A stretch of 64,000 nucleotides of DNA from Henckelia pumila (GCF_033568475.1 NC_133123.1:192420821-192484820); one strand, 5' to 3'. Shown: positions 47,458-60,600, counted from the stretch's first letter. The notes: generated by a model from the sequence alone, not told the origin. Numbers and translations: made by a program.

Positions 47458-47670
47458 TGATGATGTCGAAATTTTACCTCGGGTTCGGTCTGGTAGAATG
47501 GATCCACCAACTCATGAAGCAGGTCGGGTCGGGTACCACCGAACTCTGCACAAGCAACAACTAGGTCAGGGGGCGCCAAAAGTATTTTCGGCGAGACCCC
47601 TCCGATGCCTAAGTCGTGTTTTAAAGGCAGAGAATATGATGAATGCAAAAATTGGCAAATATGAGTGCAT
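47458..47670 (-). repeat. 5' LTR of the Tat-like element, first part
   Basis: Begins TGATGATGTCG and matches 43568 onward until it is interrupted by the TRIM array after ATGAGTGCAT. The other part resumes at 50995. Confidence 0.9.
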
Positions 47671-50600
47671 TGTTGGGCTTTGGCCCAACTTATTATATTT
47701 ACCCAACCCACTTCCAAATCCCATATATAATTCCCCTTTTTTCCCTAATCAGATGAGATGACAGAGTGTGTTCCTTTCTGCTTCAGTGAGCAGCGCCTCC
47801 ACTTCTCTGGTTCTTCTTCTTGTGCGTGAGATCGAGGTCGTGAGAGTGAAAGGATTGTAGGGGCGAGAGAGTGAGGAGGTCGGCTAAGTGTTGCTGCCCT
47901 CTCTCGCCCGTGATTCTGTGTGAGAAAATAGCCCTCGGCTCTGTGTGAGCCATTCCTTGCTTTGTGTTGAGGAGTCGAAGGAGAGGCCAGAGAGAAGGGA
48001 GCGGCGAGCCTCATTTTTTGAGGCAGCCGTGAGAGAGCAACCGAGAGTGTGAGATAGCTGGGCAGTAGGCGTGTAGTGGGATTGAGGGAAGTAGGTGTGA
48101 GTTAGGTTGGGATGAGCCTTTGTGGCCTTCGCCGTGGATTGGAGAGTCGTAGAGTCTGAGTCCCGGAATCCTTTGTGTTACTCACGTTATGGCTGCTCTT
48201 GTTTTGTTTTCCTTTGTTATCTGTTTTGTGCAGGTTAGGAACAAGGATGAAAGGCGGCGGATCTAACGGAAAATTCCCAACAGTGGTATCAGAGCCAGGT
48301 AGAGATCCGTCGCCGAGAGCCAGGTGGAGATCCATCGCCGAGAGCTAGGTGGAGAGTCGTCACCGGAGCAGCTGCTGGAGCTGCCGCCTCCGCCGCCGTG
48401 AGTGCTGCCGTCACCGCCGCCGTTGATGGTTGCTGCCGCTAGGAGCCGCCGCTGCCGTGTGTCGGTTTTCAGCCTTACTGGTTTATTGGAATCGAAACTC
48501 TTGCGTTGAGTTTCGTTCTGGTATATTGGCTGGAACCCCCTTTTACTACTTTAGTAGAGTAACTGCTTGGTGCGGATGTTGTGTGCATGTGTTGTTAGAA
48601 GCCTAAGACTTATGTGCATTTGTTGCTTCTAGAATCCTAGGATTTATGTGCGGTTATTGTCGTGTTTCAATGTTTGAGATTATAGATTGTTTTTTGCGTT
48701 TCTTTGTGATTCGCCCGTGTCTTTGTGACCATGTGCATGTTTTATGTGTGAAAATATGTTAGCTTTGTGCTTGTGTCTCCTTGTGAGACCTGTGTCTTTG
48801 TGACTATGCATTTTTCTTTGTGAAATTTTCTAGATTGTTTTTTCTATTTTTCTGTGTGAAAAATAGTTATGCCTGATATTTTTCAGAACTGGCCTCGGCT
48901 CCAAATGAGGTGGAGTTTTTACTTGGTTCGAGTCTTGTTTCTGAAAATGTTGAAATTTTTTTTAAACTTTGATGTTTTTGACAGATGTGTTCTATTTTCG
49001 GTGTAGTGTTGTAACTTACTTTGTGTTTGTTGCATATTTGTTCTTGTACTAACTTTGTGTTTTGTTGTGGGGCGATGATGATGGCTATAGATGACTCTCA
49101 TAACAAGTGAACCGGTGTTGGGCCAAAAAGTGGAGATTGTTGGGTTTTGGCCCAACTTATTATATTTACCCATCCCACTTCCAAAGCCCATATATAATTC
49201 CCCCCCTTTTCCCTAATCAGATGAGATGACAGAGTGCGTTCCTTTCTGCTTCAGTGAGCAGCGCCTCAACTTCTCTGGTTCTTATTTTTGTGCGTGAGAG
49301 AGAGGTCGTGAGAGTGAGGCGGCCGGCTTAGTGTTGTTGCCCTCTCTCGCCCGTGGTTTTGTGTGAGCCAATAGCCCTCGGCTCTGTGTGAGCCATTCCT
49401 TGTTGTGTGTTGTGGTGCCGAAGGAGAGGCCAGAGGGAAGGGAGCGGCGAGCCTCATTTGTTGAGGCATCCGTGATAGAGCAACCGAGAGTGTGAGAGAG
49501 CAGGGCAGTAGGCGTGTAGTGGGATTGAGGGCAGTAGGCATGAGTTGGGTTGGGAAGAGCCTTTGTGTCCTTCGCCGTGGATTTTCGGTGGATTGGAGAG
49601 TCGTAGCGTCTGAGCCCCGGAATCCTTTGTGTTACTCACGTTATGGCTTCTCTTGTTTTGTTTTCCTTTGTTATCTGTTTTGTGCAGGTAAGGAACAAGG
49701 ATGAAAGGCGGCGGATCGAACGAAAAATTCCCAACAGTGGTATCAGAGCCAGGTGGAGATCCGTCGCCGAGAGCTAGTTGGAGAGCCGTCTCCGGAGCAG
49801 CTGCTGAGCTGTCGCCTCCGCCGCCGTGAGTGCTGCCGTCACCGCCACCGTTGATGGTTGTTGCCGCTAGGAGCCGCCGCTGCTGTGTGTCGGTTGTCAG
49901 CCTTACTGGTTTGTTGGAATCGAAACTCTTGCGTTGAGTTTCGCTCTGGTATATTGGCTGGAACCCCCTTTTACTACTTTAGTAGAGTAACTGCTTGGTG
50001 CGGATGTTGTATGCATGTGTTGTTAGAAGCCTAGGACTTATGTGCATTTGTTGCTCCTAGAATCCTAGGATTTATGTGCGGTTATTGTCGTGTTTCCATG
50101 TCTGAGACTATAGATTTTTTTTCGCGTTTCTTTGTGATTCGCCCGTGTCTTTGTGACCATGTGCGTCTTTTTGATCATGTGAATGTTTTATGTGTGAAAA
50201 TATGTTAGCTTTGTGCTTGTGTCACTTTGTGAGACCTGTGTCATTGTGACTGTGCATTTTTCTTTGTCAAATTTGCTAGAAGGTTTTTTCTATTTTTCTG
50301 TGTGAAAAATAGTTATGCCTGATATTTTCAGAACTTTCCTCGGCTCCAAACGAGGTGAATTTTTTACTTGGTTCGAGTCTTGTTTCTGAAAATGTTGAAA
50401 TTTTTTTTAAACTTTGATGTTTTTGATAGATGTGTTCTGTTTTCGGTGTAGTGTTGTAGCTTACTTTGTGTTTGCTGCATATTTGTTCTTTTACTAACTT
50501 TGTGTTTTATTGTGGGACGATGCTGATGGTTATAGATGACTCTCATAACAAGTGAACCGATGTTGGGCCAAAAGGTGGAGATTGTTGGGATTTGGCCCAA

Positions 50601-50994
50601 CTTATTATACTCTCTCGCCCGTGGTTCTTTGTGAGCCAATAGCCCTCGGCTCTGTGTGAGCCATTCCTTACTGTGTGTTGAGGAGCCGAAGAAGAGGCCA
50701 GAGAGAATGGAGCGGCGAGCCTCATTTGTTGAGGCAGCCGTGAGAGAGCAACCGAGAGTGTGAGAGAGCAGGGCAGTAGACGTGTAGTGGGATTGAGGGC
50801 AGTAGGCATGAGTTGGGTTGGGAGGAGCCTTTGTGGCCTTCGCCGTGGATTGGAGAGTCGTAGCGGTCTGAGCCCCGGAATCCTTTGTGTTACTCACGTT
50901 ATGGCCGCTCTTGTTTTGTTTTTCTTTGTTATCTGTTTTGTGCAGGTTAGGAACAAGGATGAAAGGTGGCGGATCGAACGGAAAATTCCCAACA
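47671..50994 (+). mobile_element. Tandem TRIM array: three LTRs, two internal regions
   Basis: LTRs starting TGTTGGG and ending ATTCCCAACA lie at 47671-48282 (612 bp), 49138-49736 (599 bp) and 50583-50994 (412 bp, internal deletion of about 190 bp). The internal regions of about 850 bp (48283-49137, 49737-50582) each start with the Met-type primer site GTGGTATCAGAGCC and end with a purine run (AAAAAGTGGAGAT or AAAAGGTGGAGAT) before the next LTR. There is no gag or pol, as in terminal-repeat retrotransposons in miniature. TGCAT on the left and TGCGT on the right form a target duplication with one change; the uninterrupted copy of this site (near 43778) reads TGCGT. Confidence 0.93.
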
Positions 50995-51249
50995 TGCGTG
51001 AATGTAAAGTGAGAGTGAATGATGATGAAAAAGACACAAATAAGATGTGTAAAAGAAGTATATGGGAGGCGTATGAAAACGATACAACTTGTCCTAATAA
51101 GGGTTAGAGATCCCTTATTTATAGGAATAGAGTCTCAGTCCATGTAAAATTATAATATATAACACAACTAGATTTATGCATATTCATGCAATATTATGAT
51201 ATATCTCTAAAATATAAATAAAGATATGATAGAATTTTTATCATATCAT

Positions 51250-51251
<2 letters not shown>
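50995..51251 (-). repeat. 5' LTR of the Tat-like element, second part
   Basis: Resumes at TGCGTGAATGTAAAGTG and matches 43777-44038 nearly base for base, ending ATCATATCATCA. Confidence 0.92.

Positions 51252-51253
<2 letters not shown>

Positions 51254-51284
<31 letters not shown>
51254..51284. repeat. AT microsatellite
   Basis: About fifteen AT/TA units between the LTR and the hAT-like element. Confidence 0.9.
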
Positions 51285-51289
<5 letters not shown>

Positions 51290-52292
51290 ACGGAGTCAGG
51301 ATTTTTTCGTTGGGGGCGAAATTGTGTATTGTAATATAATTAATTATTAAAATATAAATATAATACTTTGAAAAATAAATGTTTTTTGACTCATATAGTA
51401 AATAATAGATTATTTTAATTAAAAAAAATTCATCTAATGAAGATTTAAATTTTAAATTATTTTTTATTAATTAATTACTTAAAATTAAGAAGTGGGTCAA
51501 AAATTTTCAATATTTAGAATACTAAAATTAAAATTTTAATCATTAAAAATCAAATATGTATAAAAATTTAAATTTAGAAAGGATATTAATAATAAAAGTT
51601 TCTAGTTACGTTGATTACATGAATTGGATATCTTATATTATGCTCGAGTTTTTATGAAATTTTGGAGAAAAAAATATGTATAAATAAATGTACATTACCA
51701 AATAACTATTAAAACAATCATCTTCTACTTTATTATATACGTAATCTCATATTTAAAATTTTTAAAACTAAAAATCACACTATTATTACAATGAATACGG
51801 GATAATTGATAAATTTAATTAATATAATGATAATACTAATTAATTATGTTTCAATTTATATATAGTCTTTACAATTCTATTATTTTAATACATCCAAAAT
51901 TTGGTGATTGTGCTGAATATAATATTCAAAAACTCTAAATAACACTTCATAGGTAACTGTTTTTTATTTGTGAAATCTTGGAAACAATTTTGTAAAACAA
52001 TGTTTGCAAATATAAATAATATTATATTATTTCTGTTTAAAGTTGGTCTTTATGTCACTAATGAAAAACATGATATATATCGATATCACAAATATTATAA
52101 TTAGGATTTATATTTTAAAATAAAACTGAAATGATTTATAAATTTTTAAATTCAAAATTGGAGGGGGCGAAATTGTTTCAAAACATTTATTTTAACATTT
52201 TCTTCTCTTAATTTAATTAGTTATAAATTAATATATATATATATATATATAAATTTTGGAAAAATTTGGGGGCAGTTGGGGCTCCGTCACTG
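51285..52292. mobile_element. hAT-like non-autonomous element
   Basis: The right end in reverse reads CAGTGACGGAGCCCC and the left end TAGGGACGGAGTCAGG; CAGTG-CGGAGCC is a common terminus of plant hAT elements. GGGGGCGAAATT-like motifs occur near both ends. The interior is very AT-rich with no transposase. The 8-bp duplication cannot be judged because the left flank is an AT repeat. Confidence 0.6.
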
Positions 52293-52298
52293 TTAATA

Positions 52299-55200
52299 TC
52301 TCTTTCTATTTTATAAAGGCTGAGGGTATGATAAAAACTGTTTTGTGCGTATGGTATGGTCGTCACTTTGGAATGGCCCAATAAATTAACCAACAAAAAG
52401 CAAACCACGAAACCTCACGCTGCGTACAACCCCTTATTTTGGTATGACCAAACCCACGAAACAAATCCATCGCCTTGCTCTTCACGTCGTGGCCGAAAAA
52501 ACTCACGCTTTGTACGACCCCTCAGTTTGGTATGGAAAAAAAAAAAAAAAGTAAAAACCCACCGTCTTACTCTTCACAGATCGTGGCTGACATGATGAAG
52601 AAAACCATAAAACCGATTGATTTTTAACTTCTACTTCGGAAAAACCGCATCTGTTTGCTACAACCCCTTCACTTTAAAGTTCATTGCTTTCTCTTTCGAA
52701 GCCGACAAATTCTTATGGCGACGGGAATGGAAAATCAAGCATACATCGAAGAAACCGTCCAGATTTGTTGATATCCTTATGGGTCCAATTGTTCAGCGTC
52801 CAAGGTTTCATATTCATTCAATCAGATTTTTAGTTCTTCTGTTCTCTATTCTTTTGAATTTTTCGCAATTCTCCTTCGCTGTCTAATAAAGACTTTAATA
52901 TCGGTATTCTATTTATCCGAATTATGTTGTTTGTTTTCTGCTTTGTCGAGCTATTTGCTTCAATCATTAACTTATTCCCTTCACGAGAATATGTTTAGGC
53001 TCTGTTGTGTTTTTTTTTTTATTTGTTGTTTATTGTTTGCATTATTAGAATGGTCAAAATGGTTTGATGGAACTGAATTTTACCTTACGGCATTTACTTG
53101 AATCAATTATTCACACTTTTCCTTTATTGTGTTGTAAAGGAGTTCAGAAAAGAAATGAATTTGAAGAAATGGAATTTATATTCAACATTTTTTATCTTTG
53201 TATACATTTAAATTGAGCAAATATGTTCATCGTTTGTATTTCTATTGACGGGCTTTCATACAATATGGTTTATGAAATAAAATATTTATGATAGTATTAA
53301 TGTTTGTATTATTTTCTGTTGTATTTAATATTTATGAAACAAAAACAGGAAATACAAAGGCAACAAAATAATTAATGTTTGTATTTAATATTCTGTTGAT
53401 ATTCTGAGCAAATATACGTTTGTTCCAAAAATAAGACAGCAAATATATGTTTGTATTTAATAATACAAACATTTGTATTTGATAATTAACGTTTACTGAG
53501 AAATGCTCTTAAAATGTAATTCATCATTTGTATTTCATGATTCAACTTTCTTAATCATATTTCTCATTTGTACGATTTCTATGTTGCTCGGAGTGATTGA
53601 TGAATAACGATTGGTTTTCGGGTCTCTTTGTTTGTGTTTCTCGCTAAATTTTATCGCAAAAACATTAAAAATTAAGGTACATATGTAAATTGTATTTTCC
53701 CCCATTTTTCAAATATCATGAATTTTTCATGTTGCTTTCTGATTATTTTGATCTCTCAAGTTGTTTCATGTTGCCGATTGATGTTGCTTGGAGTGGTAGG
53801 TTGGTTGGAATTTATTGAAGATTGGGCGTGAGTTATATTATGTTTTGGAATGAGAGTGATTATTTCTATCCTTTTGGATTTAGAGCGATTTTTTCAGGTT
53901 AATTAATCATCATAGTAAAAAAGACAAATCTCACAATTTTCATTTTCTCAATGCCATGCATTTTCATGTCCATCTCTCAACAATAAAATTGTTGGTGCAG
54001 AGCAGATCTGATTTTTGTCCAAATTTGTGGGATGACCGTGGATGGTGAAAAGGAGAAAAAATATGTGCCAGTGAGGATTGCTCGCGACTGAATTGGAGAA
54101 ACCCAAGGGCAAACATAGTAGCCGAGAACTGTTGGTTTGGAGGGATCTGAGGATTCTAGGCGTCGCATTGAGGTGGGTTTGTTCTCATCTTGGTAAAGCG
54201 CCATGAAGATTGGCGTGATATGAAAAGCCAACATACTGTTTTTTCGAGGTAATTTATATTGCTTGAATCGCAAGACATTAATGAGATTTTCAATTCTTGG
54301 CTATGGATTTTGTGATTTTAACATTGTTCGAATGCAGATAAATTTTATATTTATTATTTTTTAATTTGTATCAATAGCTTTTCTATGAGTGCGTACCACA
54401 GTACGTAGGATTAACGATAATGAAGAGAAGATTGTCATTAGACTCATTATCTCTGTTCACTGAACAACAAAGATTGATTTTCAAAGAAAATGGCAATAGG
54501 GCGTTAGTATTTGTCTTCTATATATCTATATGCTTTGCAATAGAAAAAATTGGGAATTTTGAGATACGATGTCAATTAAGTTGAATTAGATTTATTGTGT
54601 ATAATTTTATTTATACATTATATTTGTCGGCATATATATTTTGTTTTGTTTGTGAATTGAATATAAGAAAATTTATGCATATATATGGCATTATATTTAG
54701 ATAAATTTTACCACATCTTATATGTTGAATACTCGAAAATAGAGGTATCATGTGATTTCTTTTCTTTTTTTTTTGGATTAAGTTTTGTGTTCTTTATTTT
54801 TTAATTTAATTTTTTATTTCTTTGCCTTTTTTTAAATAAGAATTATTTTGCTTTATCCCATTTTTTATTTATTTATTCATTATTCATTGTATATTTTGAT
54901 CTTATTTATATTGTCGTGTTGATAACATTTGAACACATGTTCATTTATAGTGTCGTGTTGATAAAATTTTATTTAAGATATTTGATTTTGAACTCTTACA
55001 TATAGACATATCTCCTTTTTCTCATTATATGTTACTAAATTTGATTAAATTTTACTTTACTGGCTTATGAGTAGTTCATAACGTGATTTCAAACCAACAT
55101 CGTCAGTTTAAATTAACGGCATGTAGTACGATTCTTTTTCATATACTGTTTAGTTCATATTCTTCTTATTGCTTTCTCTCTTAGAGTTCTTTCTTTAAAT

Positions 55201-56907
55201 TTTCTGAAATGTCAAAAAAAAATTATCTAAAGTTGGATTCTTCTTTTGGAAATTTTACGAGGCATGTTAACAAAAATTTATGATCAAAGCGATGCATATG
55301 TATCTGTCTAACTATGTATACCTTTAAATTTCATGGTAATTGATTACGCAAAGTTGAAGCTAGCTTATAAACATAAATTTTATTCGTATGATTTCATAAT
55401 TGATAAATACTATAAATGTTATTTAGTTCAGAATGAAATTATTATTACTTTGTCGTTTGCCACAATTTTACGTCATTTACACATTTTAATGTTTTTTGTG
55501 TGTTTCTTTTTTGTAGGTGTCTTAATTCCAATTTTTCAAATACTGATGATGACTACGTGATTTAATATTGTCTTCTTCTTAGTAGCCTAAAATTTTATGT
55601 TCTCAAGTTTCTTTTTGAATTAATGATAATTACTTTTCATGAACATTTTTTCTTGCAATTTTACTGTTGGTGCATGAGTATGTTAATGGTTTTCATCTAT
55701 TATTTTGCTAGAAATTACAACATCATGACATTGGATTCTATGCAGCAACGTACGACTCTTCGGTTCCTACAATTACTACAAGTCCACACATCAAAAATCT
55801 AAAATGGAGTTGAGGGAAGTTTAAGTTCAAAAATTGAAATGTAGGAATCTTTTTCAAGTGTATCTAATGAAATTGCTTATTTCGTGGAACATGTATATAT
55901 TAAAATTGTATTTTCAATTTTTTTTAGTTAACGCCTTTCTAAAAGATACATGATGTGTATATATATGTTTTAAATATTTTAGTTATCTTATTTGACTGAA
56001 TTAAATTTATTTTGAGAACATGTATTAAGTTACACGTATTTGCCATATTTTTTCGTTACACACGCAACGCATGTGCCACGGTTGCTAGATATATGTGATG
56101 CATTTTCTTTTTCAAACGTAATGAAATTAAATATTTTTTTATTTGCTACATATATGTCACAATTTCAATAAGAATAACTCAACATTGCACAAAGAATTTG
56201 ATAAAAGATGGAAAGTTACATTAGCTATCTGGTTATATCCCAAAAATGTTGTATACAAAGACGTTCTACTTTTACTCACATAGACTGGAAAAAAAATTCT
56301 GAAATATATGTTTTTCTTTTATTTATATTAATTTTGTTACATTAAATTCTTAAATGTATATTTAATAGTATTTGCTTGCACTCATTTTATTTATGATTGT
56401 TTCTATTTGGACAGGTAGCATGTCAATGCATCGATGTACAAGGATCAAGAGAGGCTGTGAAAGAATTTTAAATTTGAGTTTTGAAGAGTATAGATTTTTC
56501 AAAGTTTATTACAAGGAGTCATAACTTAGATTCTAAAATAAAATATTTCAATCTTAGCTCCAATATGTTTCCAGTTAATTATATGCTTTGTTTTTTTTCC
56601 AGTATATGTTGGTCTTATTTCCATTTATCGGCCGAGAATTATGATCATTTATTAAAAATTCATTGTTTTTATTTTAGATATGATTTTTTTTAGCAATTCT
56701 AATTTATGGTAAAATTATGTCAATTTTCTTTACAACTCCATGTTACCCACATTTTGTCATTTCAACTGAGGTAAGATATAATTATTATTTTAGACATTCA
56801 CTCTCAACATTAATATTTTAGTTTATAGCACACTTATTCATACACATGTTATACTTAATATTCATGTATAAATATTGCACACGCATCGCGTGTGCCTCAG
56901 TCGCTAG
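52299..56907 (+). mobile_element. Helitron candidate, non-autonomous
   Basis: The left end is A/TCTCTTTCTATTTTATAAAG, similar to plant Helitron 5' ends. The right end has the hairpin ACACGC-ATC-GCGTGT (56879-56893), ten bases, then CTAG followed by T (56904-56908), so insertion is between A and T. A second terminus of the same form (hairpin CACACGC-AAC-GCATGTG, then CTAG at 56085-56088) lies 819 bases inside. No Rep/helicase frame is present. The interior has GC-richer pieces near 52380-52800 and 53990-54210 that may be captured exons, but I recognise none of them. Confidence 0.62.
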
Positions 56908-57260
56908 TATAATAGTGTATTTGCACACATTTTAATTTTAAAAAAAATCAATTTTTTTGTCACACACCGTGTGTGTGAAGAAAATGTTGATTTTTTTTAT
57001 TAAAATTAATAATTTCGGAAAAAAAATCTAATAAATTTATAGGAAAAAATGAATGTTTTTTGGGTTAAAATATTAACCATAAGGAGTAGTTAAAAGATAA
57101 TGAATTATATTAGTTGTTTTCCACTTTTTTTCAAATAATTTGAAATTTCATAATTAGGGTGTCATACCAAGAGATCATGTTAGTTTTTCTAAGGCCTTCT
57201 TACTTAATAAATAAGAATAAATAAGTATATATATATATGAAAAAAAAAAGATGTAAAGGT
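56908..57260. other. AT-rich intergenic sequence
   Basis: Homopolymer runs and a palindromic CACACACCGTGTGTGTG near 56963-56979; otherwise nothing definable. Confidence 0.5.
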
Positions 57261-57263
57261 TTA

Positions 57264-57392
57264 GGTAGTGTTTGGAAGAGCTTGTAGAAAGCACTTCTCA
57301 GCTTTTCCTTAACAAAATTTCACAAATTTTCAAAATTTTGTTAAGGAAATTAAACTGAGAATTGCTTCCTAGAAGCTCTCTCAAACACTACC
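57264..57392. mobile_element. Tourist-like (PIF/Harbinger) MITE, TSD TTA
   Basis: Inverted ends of about 60 bp (GGTAGTGTTTGGAAGAGCTT... against the reverse of ...AGCTCTCTCAAACACTACC) make nearly the whole element a hairpin. TTA flanks it on both sides (57261-57263 and 57393-57395). 129 bp, non-coding. Confidence 0.85.
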
Positions 57393-57584
57393 TTAATATT
57401 TGATGTAATTTTGCACAAACCGATGGGCTTTGCCAGCTAATCCATCGCCAACTTGATGTTTGCGACAATTCAGCAAAGGAATTCATCTACTCTCCCGGCC
57501 ATTCGCACAAAGGTTTAGTATTTTAGCCCATAAAACTCTCCAAAAATCTATAATAGGGTAATGTCGATATCCACATGTCAGATT

Positions 57585-57665
57585 CAACGGCCCGTTTTTT
57601 ATGCAAACGAGATGTTCATGTGAACATCTCGCAGCTTGCATTAATATGATCCGTTGGATATTTCA
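57585..57665. repeat. Fold-back sequence with a perfect 24-bp palindrome
   Basis: CGAGATGTTCAT followed by its exact reverse complement occupies 57608-57631. Outside it, TTCAACGGCCCG...ATGCAAA pairs imperfectly with TTGCATTA...ATCCGTTGGA. It may be a small fold-back element; no clear duplication. Confidence 0.75.
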
Positions 57666-60600
57666 TTGGGCACTACTCCAATGGGATAGCATCGACACAA
57701 TCCTATAATAGATAATACTATCACATTCTCAAGATACGCTCTCTATTACTAGTTGAATGATTTGGTTCTTTGGAACTTTTTATAGGCAACAACTGATTTG
57801 AGCACGCATCGCAGTGTTTTGTCGGAAATCCATCTTCACCCACTTTATTTTATATATTATCGATATCAAGCCACGAAATTCATTCATTGGATTATCGAGT
57901 ACTAATCGGTCACCCATATTGTTTCTAACAGGGTAATATTATTTTTTTGCAACATCTGTACTGTTTCCACTAATTTTTAATTTGTACGGAACGAACACCG
58001 GGGACTACAAACGATGCAAAATTCTAAGCCGGGGGATATTTCTTTGCACATTCCGAAAATTGTTGAGGCCCAAATTTATGATAAGGACGAAAGAAAATGA
58101 TTACCCCCATTTTATTTTATTTTTTTCTAAAAACATAATTTAATTTATGGCTCTCTAAATTTATCTTGTTTCCGGGTCAATGCCATATATATCATAGAAT
58201 ATATAGCCAACTGAAATTAATACCTACATCTAAAAATTTCTAAAACATGGGCCAACGTAACAAAGTATCGCAAATTGGCGGCTACCAAACCACAGAGATG
58301 AGTTGAAAACGAGACACAAAAATCGTTGGATACATTCCCATTACCTCTCATTTTTCCACACTAAAGTCGTTGAATGTCGCTAACAACATCAAGTCGAATC
58401 GTAATTTTACACATATTATATATATTGATTGTAATATCAATTCAAGGGGGAAATTTTAACCAAACCCTGAGCATGACTTCTTTGAATTCACATGCAATAT
58501 TTCAGCAGAGGGCTGCCAATTTCTTGTCTTTCGTAATCATTTTTATGTATGTTTTGTTGTATTCAGGCAATATTTTTGAATTTTTCGTGCTTGACCGGAT
58601 CGGATCAAAGATCAATCGATGAGAACTCATACTTTGAAATTTTTTTAATGCATGTGTCTCGTCCTTTCTTTCCTTCGAAATTTAAATGTGTATTTCGTCG
58701 CATCAGCATTAATTTTTAATCAATATGTATTGATTATGTCGTGTTCCTCGTATGACCAATATATGTATGTGCTTTGTTGTTAGTAACTTTGTGTTAGGTA
58801 GATTATAATTGAATAGAACCAAATTTAGTGTGATTTAATTAGCTGTGCAATTATGTGAATAATCTGATGACTAAATATATGATATGATCCAATATTTATT
58901 TATGTTCGATTTTAATTAGATTTTAAAAAGTTAAACATGGAGTCGTGGATGACATGTTAGAAAATTTCGATCTTCTGAAATCTCGATCGACAATCACAAC
59001 AACGTAGGCATCACAGATATTATTTCTTTGAAAAGAATACAATTGTGTTGTCCCGATTGAAGACCGCCAATATTAATTAAGCTAGCTATAATAAGTTTGC
59101 ATATAGAATTTTTTGAATGAAATTTATCCTCCCATGCATATTTAAAATTACTCACAATTACTATTGAAATCACATGAGTTGATATATAGTTGTTCTGAAA
59201 GCTAATTCAATTTTGTCGATCCAAGTAATTATAAGTCCAAGTAAGTCAAGGAATTTAAAATCAAAAGATTTAAATTCATCAATCCATGCACAAACTTAAT
59301 GAAATTAAAGATTTCTACGCATCTTAATTTATGGTATCCGTGCTTCGTGAACTTTTTTTTTAAAAAAATGAGCTATTTCACAAAAAATGGTAATATATAA
59401 GATATTAATTCTTCAATATCGATCGGTAATAATACTCTTATTATGGAAATTCTTATTGCATTGACACCGGAAAAAAGTTAGATCAAATTCAAAAGTAAAC
59501 CCTCGTAACCATAACGTGGAAATTAACCGATTGAATATTTGGTGATGATTTCAATTTATTTACACCACAAATTTAATTTCTCGATCGCTAATTTAGTATA
59601 TTTTTTAAATTAATAAATATTAAAATTTACTCATGAAATTCTCCATCATCTATCTTTTGTTTTAGATTATTAAGATTTAGAGTGTACGTACGTGGAAGTG
59701 AGAAACCCTAGCGTTGCCGGTAAGATGGCACCTAAAAGTTGACTTGGGAACATAGAATGAAACCAAATTATCAAATTATATATGGGAAGACTTTGACAGA
59801 TGACATTCGCTTATTTTGACCTATAAACGTTAAACAATGTGCAAGTGACTAAGTGAGCATCCAACTACTATATATAGTAAGTTGACACGTCAATCGAAAT
59901 TTTTATTTATTTTTTCCAAAAAAAAATTGTATTTAGTTGATTTTTTTGGTCTGTTTTTTTGAAAATCTTTCTACCAAACTATTACGGACGACCAACAAAA
60001 ATCCGTCGCACGTCCCACCAATCTGTATTTAGTTGATTTTTTTGGTCTGTTTTTTTTTTTTTGGTTACGATACTTTTAATAGAAAACCCCTATTGAAGTT
60101 TACAATTGCAAAAAAAGCTATTAAATTAAACCAAACTCCAAAATTTTGACGATATTCAAGTTAGATAGAAAAATTTGAAGCCAAATATAATAAGAATCTC
60201 TTTTAAAAAATCGAACATCAATTATTCCATTTTAGTCGTACGAGTGAGTACAATTGTCAGTATATGTAAGCAATAATTTTGACATCAAAATATTGGCTTC
60301 AATATATTGCTATATATATAGGTACTATAGTGATTTTATTTTTCGAATTATAATATTGTATTTTAATTTTTTAAAATTATGATAAATTTAAAAAACATAA
60401 AATAGGTTGACGCATGTGTGTACGTATGTAATGCATTTGATTGAATACAGTATTTAATGGGTATAGATTTTGTTTTTGTCAATGCAAAATCCAGCTGGTT
60501 ATTGCTTTGCCACATGCATGAGAGCAATAAAAATAAAATATATGATGTTGCATAAACTGACTTGGTGCTATAATATTTAATGTTAGCAATCTTTTTAACA

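Larger units (their letters stand above)
43568..51251 (-). mobile_element. Non-coding Tat-like LTR retrotransposon (LARD) with nested TRIM
   Basis: Two direct repeats with TGATGATG...ATCATCA ends form the LTRs: 43568-44038, and 47458-51251 once the TRIM insertion is removed. On the minus strand a TGGCGCC-type primer-binding site follows the 5' LTR (47455-47436) and a purine tract, CTCCGGGAGGTAGTAT (44054-44039), precedes the 3' LTR. The interior of about 3.4 kb has no gag or pol frame. CATAT lies immediately left of the element and one base offset on its right, a probable target duplication blurred by AT/CA repeats. The Tat affinity is inferred from the primer site and the tandem repeats near the 3' LTR. 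Confidence 0.82.

Noticed and set aside
48283..48480. GCC-rich stretch in the TRIM interior with an Ala/Pro-like coding look
   Set aside because: No start in a sustained frame, and the same segment in the second internal region has shifted frames.
52617..52886. Open frame of 89 codons inside the Helitron candidate
   Set aside because: No motif. It is hydrophobic by composition and has no support as a captured exon without a database search.
58374..58622. Open frame of 82 codons with a hydrophobic N-terminus, possibly a small secreted peptide
   Set aside because: It has two hydrophobic stretches but no known peptide motif, no recognisable promoter context, and lies in AT-rich intergenic DNA where such frames arise by chance.
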